This document shows, one piece after another, positions 11,745 through 24,015 of a stretch of 64,000 nt of DNA. Location: the NCBI GenBank assembly GCA_029204045.2, contig CM055077.1, forward strand, positions 8,137,221 to 8,201,220, read 5' to 3'. Position numbers and translations under genes: made by a program. The stretch's first letter is position 1; each line of letters starts with the position of its first letter. Source of the DNA: Tillandsia leiboldiana (taxonomy: Eukaryota > Streptophyta > Magnoliopsida > Poales > Bromeliaceae). The notes under the pieces were generated by a model. The model was not told the origin of the DNA. It did no database searches and saw only the letters and a list, made by a program, of their open reading frames with translations.

Positions 11745-12885
11745 TGTTTAGACCAGATTTTTCGCCACACAAGAAAGCGACACGTGGCGTACACTGTTGG
11801 CTAAAATCATCAGCCGATGAAAGAAAGGGTCAACCGAAGAAGGGCCCCGCGTTCTGATCTGGTTTAGTTTCAGTCGCGTAGAAGCACAGCATGCTACACC
11901 CGCCATCGGCTGAGGGTATCAGTCGACAGGAGAAACAACCGACAGAAGAATCTGCCGACGAAAAGAGTCACGGATGACTCAAGACCGACTCCGGCTAACA
12001 GCACACACTAGACCTTCCTAGTTAATCGACAAAAGAGGCGGGAATTAAAGTCAGTGTGCGGGGATTCAAACCGATAAAGAAAAGATTTCGAAAAGGAATG
12101 CGGGCGCGAATTCCGCAATTAACCCGGAAAGGCAAGCGACATCCAGCATTGGGAAGCACCGAGAATTCCGTTCCGATGTAATGATGAGGGGATGAACCTA
12201 AAAAGAAACGCGACTGTTATTCTGTCAGAAAGTTTTGACTCGAAAGGAAGTCGTTCAAGAGTTTACGATGATTCTCCTCAATTCACGCCGATAATTCAAA
12301 TCGACGCCTAATAACGTGGTTCGGGATGTGTATAAATACCCGAACCATCGAAGGAAAAAGGGTCCGGCAACCTCGTAAGCCCGGTACAACCCCAGCTTCT
12401 TCATCTATTTAGGAGTATATTAACTTAACTTTTCATATCTGCATTTACTACTTTCTTAGGAGTAGATTTGTAATCTTTCTATCCTTACCTTTTTCCTTAT
12501 ATTCCCTTCTTTAAATCAATATAAATTGTAAACCGGTCCATTCGACCGTGTCTTTATTTGTGCATTTAGAGTGTAAACCGGCTCGTTAGCCGTGTCTTTA
12601 TTTGCTTTTATTTGCGCTTTAAAGTTATAATCGGCTCCTTAGCCGTACATTTATCTCTTTACTCAGTTCGGATGTTCTAAGTCGAAACCGGCGATCCCTC
12701 TCTACCTCCGTAAACCCGCTTCGACTGTCATCGGTCTAGCGGTCGTGAGAGTTACCAGAGGAGAACCCAGCCGAGCGGATCCCCCCTCGGCTCGATCGCT
12801 TGATTGTTGGCACACGGTGCACTTCGACACCTCTGGAGGATCACATAGGGGCTGATCGCGCGCATGCCACATTTTGGCCCCAACA
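11745..12885 (+). mobile_element. Probable solo LTR (1.14 kb)
   Basis: It starts TGTTTAGACC and ends CCCCAACA. The flanking pentamers ATATA and ATATG are a one-mismatch target duplication. A TATA box (TATAAATACC) at about 12,330 fits a U3/R boundary in plus orientation. No PBS, coding sequence or second copy is present. Downstream of the TATA box lie three repeats with small hairpins. Confidence 0.6.
12534..12645 (+). repeat. Three-unit hairpin repeat in the solo LTR
   Basis: Three successive units, each followed by TGTCTTTATTT or a variant, contain CGGTC-CATTC-GACCG (12,534-12,548), CGGCT-CGTT-AGCCG (12,579-12,592) and CGGCT-CCTT-AGCCG (12,632-12,645). Stem changes T-A against C-G are compensated on the other strand of the stem. 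Confidence 0.8.
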
Positions 12886-15800
12886 ATATGTTTACCATAT
12901 TGTAGTACTCGAGAAATTCGAGTTTGACGTTGAGTTCGAAATTTAAAGAAAAACCTAAGTTGTATATATACCAGTGTGCAATGAACCCAATATATAGGTA
13001 TATAGGTGAATAGTGGCCTGACTTAAGTGAATAGTAACCCGTTGAAAACTTCAATTTTTCGATCAAAATCAGCCAACAGGACCTATCGGAGTCGGAATCT
13101 GGCGATCTAGATAGTCGATCTGAACGATTTCGATGTTTTGAGCGCAATGGCGCAGTCGAAATTTATGTTCGACGAGTCTAGGTCATCGAAAAGCATGCCA
13201 GACAGTATAATTTACTGTGTAAGATGGAAATTAGAATTATCAAAGCTCAAACTCAGCGAACCAAAATCACTGGTCAATAGGTTTTGTCGAGCCGGACGTC
13301 GTGGTGTCGTCCGTTTTTTGATTTGATGACTCTAGTGCCTCGAAAAGCATGAAATACTAACAAATTTAGTGTATTTTATGAAAAAACCTAATATTTTGTC
13401 CAGCGTGCCATTGTTGGGTGAGGGACTACTCTGCATTTCTCACCTGCTGTGAAGGACCCAAGTGAAAGGAATGGGAATTGGGAGGACCAATTAGCATTTT
13501 GTTGCAAAATACATAATAAACAACCAAGGGTTGCTCTTTGCAACCCTAGCCGCCTATTGCTTGTAACTACAGCCACCCCACGACCTTTCCTCTTCTTCCT
13601 CTAAGTTTTTCGAGCACCAGCACCACCACCTATCGTTCTCTATCGCCGAAAAATCAAAAGAAATAAGATCCCTTCTTGTTTTCGGGTTGGCCTTGAGGAG
13701 AAGCAACCAAGCTCCATCAAACTTAAGTTGGAGTCTTCTGGGAGCATCCTTGATCTCTGGAGACCGTCCCTGTGGAGCGCCGACGCCTGGCTCCGCCGCA
13801 CGCCGTCGGGGAGAGGACCTCAGCCATTATTTCCTTCTCTGCACCGAGGTGAGTCATTCTTCCTTTTTCCTCGATTTTTCTTGCCATGAGTCATTGGTAG
13901 TCTGTTTCTGAGGATGTCCCCCATGCACCCCTGTCTTCTGAGATGCCCCAAAACCGCGGTTTGCTCGTGGGCTCGCCGAAACCCTAGAATGGCGCCGCCT
14001 CTTGCGCGCGCTCTACCCGACGGCTTTGGCCGAGATCTAAGATGCTGAGCATCTTTTGTTGGGCCTCTGTAGACTCCCCATGAAGTTTCATGGGGAGTGG
14101 TTGAGTGTAGGGGTCGCAGCCGCAAGCCCTAGAACTTGGGTTATTTTGCTTCGGGCAAGCTTGCGTCGCCGTCGCCGCCGCCATTCCTCGCCGCCGGTCA
14201 CTGAACCAGAAAGCTTCCCTGCTTCGAGGGCAAGCCACCTGGGCCCTTGCATGGCTCTAGAAACCTGTGCATGGCAATCCGCCATTGTTGCACCAAGGAT
14301 GGCCGCAAGAAGCTTGCTCCAACCAACCGCCGCCACCAGCCGCCGGCGCCTGACCCCTTAGCACCTAGAGCACTTCCTTGGAGCTCCTCTACCTGCTGCT
14401 TACCTTAGTTGCCCTCATGATCATGAGTTTTGCAAGGATGCCCATGACTGAGCTCTAGAACTCTATGTGTTAGGACACCTTCCTCCATTTACTGTTCCGG
14501 CGGATCCCCGGCAACGGCAAGGTAAGCCCTCGACTTCCAGCACTCCCTTGCCATTGCTGCTTGCCTTAGTTGCTCTATGTTCCCAATTTTTCTTGGGTTC
14601 TAGCAAACCGAGCCCTTGTATTCATGTTATTGGCCAACCTTGCTTTATACACTCTTCCAGCATCCTTGGGCCTGCCCGAAGGTGAGCCTCTGAGTCCCCT
14701 CGACCTCCTGAGCATGATGCTCACATCACTTTTGAGTTTGGTTGAGTGGATAGGTCTATGTAGCAACCTATGCCTTATGTTAATGGGTTTTGTTGACCCA
14801 AAATTATTCTCGGGCTCTGTGTTGTTCCCAAACAACGAGAACGGTATTCAGTGTGTCGAGAACCATCTGTTGGAACCATCAAATTTATCCGAAAGCCTTC
14901 GTAGAAGTATATCAAGCCAAAACATGGATTTCTGGAGAGTTTCTATGCAATTTTTAGAAACCCTAGGGGCCTATTTGCAATTGTGACCACACGGGCTGCT
15001 TTGGGCAGTGTGCACATGATCTTTGAACTTTGCGTTCGAGATCCGATGCTTTTCGTTGAGCGAAAATTGATTATCGAACCGTAAATCGGCAAAATCGTCG
15101 GTTTATCGGCGATACGACATTAATCACGCAATTCGAGGAATTGCAGTGATTAATTATAGTTGTCAGATGTTCTTGGCTATTCCCGACGTTGTCTTGGCTG
15201 GTGCAATGATTTTAGTTTCGCGTTAGCGACTTCTAGAGCCGAAATCAATTTTTCCGGAGGTGTTTTCGATATATTGGCACCGTTTGAGTACAGAGTCACA
15301 CCCAGTGGAGTTTGAGTGCCCGAACGTCTTCAGTGAAGCGTTTTGAGGAAGCACATCAAGTTTCGTTAAATTCAGAGACCTGTAGCCACGGATCTGATCA
15401 TAGTTGATTGATCGACGGATTTTCAAAAATTTCGGCAAATCTTGGGACTTCAGCGAAGTTCCTTGTTTAAACTTTATGCACACAGTGAGTCAGTGGGTTG
15501 GGTATGAGTGAGTCTATTTTCTGACCTGTGTATATGATTCAGGTCCCAGCAGTCAGCCGCCAGCCCGTGAGCCATCTAGTAGATATCGTGATCGTTTGAG
15601 GTGGGTTTATCTTCGGTTCGGGCTTTATCATTTCGGCCTTATGGGTACCGTAGTAGGTCGGACCCATGTGTTTGGTGTAGCTTTGATCCTATGGTTGAGC
15701 CTTTCTATTTTTTTCATCCCAGCATTCAGTCTTTATAGCTATATAGCTTTGATATTACAGTAGAGTATTTCTATATGCTTGCATTCTCAGTACTTAGCAT

Positions 15801-17157
15801 ATATAGTGATATACACCTGGACATATGCCATGTTTGCTTGGTCACTAGCTTAGTTGTATCAGCATTTTCTATTCTTATACTGCATGTTAGAATAGGAGTA
15901 CAACTTCAGTTGTTCAGTTTCAGTATATAGTCTTAGTATACAGTTTCAGTTGTTCAGTTTCAGTATATAGTTTCAGTTATGCAGCACTAGTTGAGATTAC
16001 AGTTTTCAGCATCCCGATAGGAATTTTTTAGCTTAATGCCGATTGTTCGGTCTTTAGACCATGAGCTTGAGCATCAGCATTATGATCGCCACAGAGCCAG
16101 CTGTACTTTTCACGTACACAAGCGGGTTGATCCCCCGCAGTGGTGTACTTTACCAGTAAAGTGGTCACAGTGACCCGTGAGCCCAGAGGGTTATGTCAGC
16201 AGATTGGTGTACAGGTTTTATTTAGCCTGAGGTCCCCGTGACCAATAGTGGTAGGTGATTGGGTACTCTACTTCTGGTATTGATGTATAATTTATTTACA
16301 TTGTTGCTTCAGTATTTTTTAGCATGACTAGAACATGAGTATCAGCATTCTCTGTTTACAGCATCGATATGTATTGATTATCATACTAGCTTTGCTCTAT
16401 AGCATGATCAGTCCTTGTTTGTCAGATTTGCCAATTACAACATGAGTAGTTTTATATATGAGTACCCCTGCTTTCACTTCAGCATACTTAGTTTTCATAT
16501 CTGCACCTTACTTTTCAGCTTTCAATTTATATCAAGTTATTGTTATCCGCTTATTACTGTATCCAGTAGGTACGATTTGTTATTTCTCGGTCCGTCGTAC
16601 CCACTGGGATATATTTATGTTGTATCTCACACCCTTGGATGACCATTTTTTTAGGTCAGTCAGGTGCTGAGATGTCGGGACGATCTAGTGAGCTATAGCG
16701 ATAGAGTTGTCCCTTGTTATTGGTCGTAGTGGCCCAGTGCTTGTATTTATAGTTCCAGTATCACGACTTTATCCTGATGTCATAGCTTTGGAGTCATTAT
16801 TATTTTGAGTATTTGTTGGATTATGTTTTGTGATGTATTTAGTGGTAGAAGTTTTTGTTTATATTTAGATAGTGATTGTTGCTCTTTGATTACACTGTTG
16901 TACTTGCCTAGCCGAGCATACATGTATAGGGGAGACTCTGTCCGTATGGACATAGAATTTAATTTCTATGCATGTGGCCGTCTGTTCACGTCATGGGTTT
17001 CAAAGTTTTAAATTTTGATTTATAAAAAAAAAAAAAAATTAGACCGCTGTGACACCCCCGGAATTTGGATTAGTCCTCTATATAAATGATATAATAGGAC
17101 TAAATCTCTAACCCGGCTATAGCATTTTGGATGGTAGGCAGATCCAAGAGGAACATG

Positions 17158-17213
17158 AGAGTTAAGCGTGCTAGAGCTAGAGTAGTTCTAGGATGGGTGA
17201 CCCCCTGGGAAGT
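17158..17213 (+). promoter_or_regulatory. 5S rRNA-like internal pol III promoter in the left TRIM LTR
   Basis: GAGTTAAGCGTGC (A-box region), a GTAGTTCTAGGATGGGTGACC block (C box) and CTGGGAAGT match the internal control region of plant 5S rRNA genes. This is the defining feature of Cassandra LTRs. The copy in the right LTR is 399 bp downstream. Confidence 0.9.
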
Positions 17214-17226
17214 GGGGCGTCACAGT

Positions 17227-17239
17227 TGGTATCAGAGCC
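17227..17239 (+). other. TRIM primer-binding site
   Basis: TGGTATCAGAGCC, complementary to the 3' end of initiator Met-tRNA, two bases after the left LTR. Confidence 0.9.
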
Positions 17240-17556
17240 ATTCACCAGCCGGAAATGTGAGATGAGTCTCGGCTGAGCCAGGGTTATATAGCGGGTAGAG
17301 CGAGGCTCCCCGGCTAATGACCATTGTGAGTGGAGTGCAGCTCCTCACAAGGTCGGCTAAGGCTAGCGAGACGAGTCTCACATCGCCTGGTGCTTGTGAA
17401 TGTGCTTGAGCCTGACGTGGACGTCAGGGCTTAAAGAGGGGAAGAATGTGACACCCCCGGAATTTGGATTAGTCCTCTATATAAATGATATAATAGGACT
17501 AAATCTCTAACCCGGCTATAGCATTTTGGATGGTAGGCAGATCCAAGAGGAACATG

Positions 17557-17612
17557 AGAGTTAAGCGTGCTAGAGCTAGAGTAGTTCTAGGATGGGTGAC
17601 CCCCTGGGAAGT
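17557..17612 (+). promoter_or_regulatory. 5S rRNA-like internal pol III promoter in the right TRIM LTR
   Basis: Same block as at 17,158-17,213. It is not a functional 5S gene, because the 5S 5' end and terminator are lacking. Confidence 0.9.
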
Positions 17613-17647
17613 GGGGCGTCACAACCGCTTTTTGAAACTCAGGGCGT

Positions 17648-19313
<1,666 letters not shown>

Positions 19314-19369
<56 letters not shown>
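19314..19369. repeat. TA microsatellite
   Basis: TA run on the right edge of MITE D. Confidence 0.95.
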
Positions 19370-19372
<3 letters not shown>

Positions 19373-19569
19373 CAAAAAAAATATAAAAAATATATTTTGA
19401 TAATATCAATCCGCAGCATCGCACGAATAACTATACTAGTATTATGGACTAAGGAAAAAGGCAAATTATATAAATGAAGGGTTTACTAGCCTAGGCGTTG
19501 TTAGTATTTTAGCTTATATTAGACGGTGGTTTAAATTATACTAGTATAGTAACCCGCACAATACGATAG

Positions 19570-19601
<32 letters not shown>

Positions 19602-20022
19602 TGAGATATATTTTTGCAAATTCTTAAACACATATATAAGAATGAGAAAAATTTTATATTAAATTAATAATAAATTAATTCAAATGTATAACTAATTTAT
19701 ATATGTTTAAATTGAATAGTTTAAGGAACAAATGAAAATATTACATATTTCCCCCGTTACGAGAAAGAGAGGACGAAATCTAAAGTACATAGTTGTCGAA
19801 AAGCTCTCTTCACCTCAATCTCCGTCGCTCTGAGTCTTATCCTAAATGTTTTATACTGCTACATTAGACCCCTGCAGCGGCGAAGGAGGCAGTGGAGCAA
19901 CCCCTCGCACTGCGCCCTCGACGCGGTCCGTTCTAGAGTGGAAAGGGTCGGGTTGAGTAATGTTCGCGTGGATTAAGATTTGGAGGACTTGCTTACTCTT
20001 CCTTAATTTTTGAATTTGAAAG
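19370..20022. other. Spacer with an AAT microsatellite
   Basis: An ATA/AAT trinucleotide run at about 19,568-19,600. No gene recognised. It ends in the GAAAG target duplication of the next element. Confidence 0.6.
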
Positions 20023-20653
20023 TGTTGCCATGTGGTGTGTCCACATTGGCCGGTTCTATTTTTGACTCAATCCATATGAGATTTGGATTAGGATTTATCC
20101 TTTTGTGTTAAGGATAAGATCGGGATTTATCCTTATAGGTTAAGAAAAAGAATAGGATTTATTCTTATGGGTTAAAGATAAGGATATGTTTCTTATTGGT
20201 TAAGAAACATATCTTAACCCATATCCTAACCGATATTATCTTATCTCTACGTGAGAAAGAGAATATCCTAAGGAGTCCTAATAATCTATAAATAGAACCC
20301 CTTTCCTCATACGTTGAGATATATGATATATTATATACGAGATACGATATACGATACACAAGAAGAAAAAGGATTTTCTTCTTTCTCATTCTCTCTCTAC
20401 GTTCTCTCTGGGTTTCCACCTTCGTTTCCGGGGTTTTGGAGTGTGGACATAGAAGAGGACTCTGGTAGCCCTCTTCGCACCCGATCCGATCTGCGCACCC
20501 GATCTGCAACCAGGAAATTCGTGAAGAGTCAAGAATTACCAAGACAAGGACGATCCAAGAAGGCTAGTAAAACAAGCTACTCGATCCGGCTTTTGGTTCC
20601 TGGATACGTTGGCTATCCAGTTTGTAAGTTTCCGCTGCCCTCTAATTCCAACA
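20023..20653 (+). repeat. 5' LTR of the deleted copia element
   Basis: 631 bp. TATA-like CTATAAATAGAACCCC at about 20,285 is followed by a pyrimidine-rich leader, consistent with the U3/R boundary. Confidence 0.92.
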
Positions 20654-20668
20654 ATTGGTATCGGAGCC

Positions 20669-21573
20669 AATTTGCTTGAGATGAAAGATATGGGTGAGGC
20701 GAGCTATGTGCTCGGTGTGAAGGTCATCAGAGATCGCTTAAGGAGACTTCTTGGTCTGTCTCAAGAATCCTATATTAAAAGGGTTCTGGAGCGATTTAGG
20801 ATGTATCATAGTAAACCCGTTGATACTCCAGTAGAAAAGAATCACATTTTGAGCCTTGATTAGTGCCCTAAAACAGATAAATAAAAAGAGCAAATGAGTA
20901 GGGTCCCTTATGCGAGTGCGATTGGCAGCTTGATGTACACTATGATGTGTACTCGACCTGACATATGCTTCGCTGTTGGTTTGGTAAGTCGTTACCAGAG
21001 CAACCCAGGACCTGCTCATTGGCAAGCGGTCAAGAGGATCCTTCGATACTTAAAGGGAACCAGTGATCTCGTTCTATGGTTCCAAGCTGGGGACTTGAGA
21101 TTGAAAGGATATAGTGATGCTGATTGGGCGGTGATAGAGATGAGCGCAGGTCCACTTCAGGCTATGTGTTTATGCTTGGAGGTAGGGCAATTTCCTGGTG
21201 CAGTAAAAAGCAGAGTTGCATTGCCTTGTCTACCATGGAGGCGGAGTATGTTGCTTGTTCAACAGCCGTTCAGGAGGCTGTTTGGCTGAGGAGATTTCTC
21301 CAGCACCTCGACATTGTGACTCGAGCTGATGAGCCTGTTGAGATGGTCTCTGATAGCATGGCTGCTTTGAAGTATGTGAAGGACCCCAAGTATCATGGCA
21401 GGACCAAGCACATTGACATCCGTTTTCACTACATTCGAGAGATGATTAGGCTAGGCGAGGTCACTCTTAGACATATCTCCACCACTAGGATGGTGGCTGA
21501 TCCGTTGACCAAGCCGATAGCTAGGGATATGTTCCTGACCCACGTTAGGAGTTTGGGTCTTCGCAGGTTATGA
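20669..21573 (+). pseudogene. Copia reverse transcriptase C-terminus and RNase H
   Basis: The RT end reads EMKDMGEASYVLGVKVIRDR and later YASAIGSLMYTMMCTRPDI. Two in-frame stops fall at about 20,861-20,884, and a one-base deletion near 21,129 breaks the DADWAGDRDE block. RNase H follows in the new frame: STSGYVFMLGG, ISWCSKKQ, STMEAEYVA, KHIDIRFHYIRE and ADPLTKPI, through to a normal stop. The motifs are typical of Ty1/copia. Not functional. Confidence 0.9.
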
Positions 21574-22631
21574 TGTATGGACATTATTGAGACTTTTGTA
21601 TCTTACGCTTTTCTTAATGAAAATATGTTTTTCTTTTATGTATGATTGCGTAATTGATACTAGTAGGCACATATTAGCATAAGTCACCAGGCTCAGGTCA
21701 GCCCACTCACACGGGTGATCGCCCTTGCACCTAAGTGGTGAGCAGGATGAGACTAAATAATCATATTAAACTTTAGTAGTTGTAATATGATTGCTTTGTT
21801 CATATACGTTATGAATAAAGTGTTGATACGATTTGAAAGTCGCCTTAATTAGTTTAAGATGAGACTCATGGGACTTGGATATGAGAATTCTTTTGTGAAA
21901 TTCTATATCGAGCCTGTATAGCAGCCGAACCTAAATACTTGGGTTAGAGAGATGACCTGAGTTGTATAGTGGTTAGATGCCTTAGTGGTGCCTAGACCAA
22001 GGTTCGCATGGCGTTTTAGAGCGTGACACGACCCATTGGGTGGGTGCTCCGCCATGGCATACATATCATACTGTATGTGATTGTCAACCAGTTAGTAGAG
22101 TGACATATATTCTTCCCTCTATGTCACTGTGTGAGCACTAACCCTTTTTTTTATGCCCTCGACTTAGAACTACATTATGAAGTAGAGGTCCAAAGTAACT
22201 AACTTAGCGTGTATCTCAGGGTCATGAGAAAATACGATCTCGTGGAGCATGTCTAGTAAAGTGCTTGGACCGATACAGATTAATGTGAGGGGCTGAGGAA
22301 GATGTTTCGATAGCACACCATGAAAGTCTTGTGACTCATTGCCCGGGCGGTTATCTCGATTGTGTTACTTGAGATAATCATGAGTACAAGAGATGTTGTA
22401 GGGTCAAGCCCTGTGATTACAGAAGGGGGATTTGTGATACTTGATCCAGTGTGTGTTGAAACGTCTGTGGCATATATGTTTTAGTCAGTGATGTGCTATG
22501 TTAGTTCGGTGGTGACTTAATATAGCACTCCTGCATTGTGATTTTTTTTTATCTGGTCGCACGCTCCATTACCCGTATGAAGAGTAGAATGTATATGAGA
22601 GAAAATGGGCAAATGTGGCAAAGTGGGAGAT
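21574..22631 (+). other. Non-coding 3' internal region of the copia element
   Basis: About 1.06 kb between the pol stop and the 3' LTR without a convincing frame. It ends in the polypurine tract. Confidence 0.7.
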
Positions 22632-23262
22632 TGTTGCCATGTGGTGTGTCCACATTGGCCGGTTCTATTTTTGACTCAATCCATATGAGATTTGGATTAG
22701 GATTTATCCTTTTGTGTTAAGGATAAGATCGGGATTTATCCTTATAGGTTAAGGATAAGAATAGGATTTATTCTTATGGGTTAAAGATAAGGATATGTTT
22801 CTTATTGGTTAAGAAACATATCTTAATCCATATCCTAACCGATATTATCTTATCTCTACGTGAGAAAGAGAATATCCTAAGTAGTCCTAATAATCTATAA
22901 ATAGAACCCCTTTCCTCATACGTTGAGATATACGATATATTATATACGATATACGATATACGATACACAAGAAGAAAAAGGATTTTCTTCTTTCTCATTC
23001 TCTCTCTACGTTCTCTCTGGATTTCCATCTTCGTTTTTGGGGTTTTGGAGTGTGGACATAGAAGAGGACTCTGGTAGCCCTCTTCGCACCCGATCCGATC
23101 TGCGCGCCCGATCTGCAACCAGGAGATTCGTGAAGAGTCAAGAATTACCAAGACAAGGACGATCCAAGAAGGCTTGTAAAACAAGCTACCCGATCCGGCT
23201 TTTGGTTCCTGGATATGTTGGCTATCCAGTTTGTAAGTTTTCACTGCCCTCTAATTCCAACA
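22632..23262 (+). repeat. 3' LTR of the deleted copia element
   Basis: 631 bp, same termini as the 5' LTR. Differences are mostly transitions. Confidence 0.92.
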
Positions 23263-23399
23263 GAAAGTATTAATTATTCATCTTCTTCTCCTCCTCCTTC
23301 GGTTTTGCAGGTTAGAAATTGTTTGAGAGAGAAGAAATGATTGATATTGAAGAGAAAAAATCGGAAGAGGGAGAGGAACGAAGCGAAATGGAATGTATT

Positions 23400-24015
23400 A
23401 ATTAAGGAGCATATTAATTATAGATGGGTCCCACCTTCATTGAATAGAAATGAGGGGAGGAAAAAAGTCATGAGGTAATTAAGGAGTATATTGATTATAG
23501 GATGGTCCCATTCCCGAGGAGGCGAGAAAAAAAGTCATGAGGTTTCATCTGGAGCGGTTCAGTTTAAAAAGATGGTTCAGTTTAAAAGAGAAATTCGGTT
23601 CAAAAGAGGGGTTGGTGAGAGTAAAGGAGGGAAAAAATTATGAGATAATTAAGGAGCACATCGATTTATAGGGTGGGTCCCATTTCCGTTGAATAGAGAT
23701 AAGGGGAGGGAAAAAGCCATAAGGTTTCACCGGGAATGTTGGAACGGTTCGATTTCAAAAGATGGTTCAATTTAAAAGAGGGATTCAATTCAAAAAAGGG
23801 GTTGGTGATGGTGAAGGAGGGGAAAAGCCATAAGATAATTAAGGAGCACATTGATTATAAGGAGGGTTCCATCTCCGTTGAATAGAGAGGAGAGGAGAAA
23901 AAAAGTTACGAGATTTCACCGGATGTTGAAGCGGTTCGGCTTCAAAAGATAGTTCGATTTAGAAGAAAGATTTGGTTCAAAAGAGAAATTGATTGTGGTG
24001 AAGAAAAAATTACCA
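23400..24015. repeat. Minisatellite, unit about 170-190 bp, about 3.5 copies
   Basis: Units begin AAGGAGCACATTGATTATA or a close variant near 23,402, 23,478, 23,650 and 23,842. They share GGGTCCCA, a CCGTTGAATAGAGA block, GGTTTCACCGG and the GATGGTTCAATTTAAAAGAG series. The first unit is short. No coding potential. Confidence 0.75.

Larger units (their letters stand above)
17048..17623 (+). mobile_element. Cassandra-type TRIM retrotransposon, complete
   Basis: Terminal-repeat retrotransposon in miniature with 5S rRNA-derived LTRs. Two LTRs of 177 bp (17,048-17,224 and 17,447-17,623) look identical base for base. They start TGTGACACCC and end GGGCGTCACA. Perfect ACCGC target duplications flank it (17,043-17,047; 17,624-17,628). 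The initiator-Met PBS TGGTATCAGAGCC is at 17,227 and a purine tract AAAGAGGGGAAGAA precedes the 3' LTR. It encodes nothing and must use proteins from other elements. Identical LTRs imply a very recent insertion. Confidence 0.95.
12901..17650 (+). mobile_element. Long LTR (about 4.2 kb) of a Tekay-like Ty3/gypsy family, probably solo
   Basis: It starts TGTAGTACTC and probably ends ...CAGGGCGTACA at 17,650. The TRIM at 17,048-17,623 interrupts it. Its sequence reappears in opposite orientation in the LTR that encloses the nested stack (27.95-63.36 kb): the two share the start TGTAGTA, a block at 13,285 with GAGCCGGACGTCGTGG, and the 15.6-kb and 16.1-kb blocks. It has no coding capacity. The flanks CATAT and TACAC do not form a clean target duplication, so the right end is uncertain. 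Confidence 0.6.
20023..23262 (+). mobile_element. Ty1/copia element, complete ends, large internal deletion
   Basis: Two 631-bp LTRs (20,023-20,653; 22,632-23,262) start TGTTGCCATG and end ATTCCAACA, with perfect GAAAG duplications at 20,018-20,022 and 23,263-23,267. The initiator-Met PBS TGGTATCGGAGCC is at 20,656 and a purine tract CAAAGTGGGAGAT precedes the 3' LTR. The internal region is only about 2 kb. It starts inside reverse transcriptase right after the PBS, so gag, protease, integrase and the N-terminal RT half are gone. By eye the LTRs differ at about 16 positions, a moderately young insertion. Confidence 0.93.

Noticed and set aside
13820..14986. Overlapping 80-140-residue open frames
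   Set aside because: They lie in non-coding LTR sequence that is repeated in the outer LTR at 55,989-63,362; no conserved motif.
17158..17213. A 5S rRNA gene
   Set aside because: Only the internal promoter part is present and it lies within TRIM LTRs; the 5S 5' half and terminator are missing.
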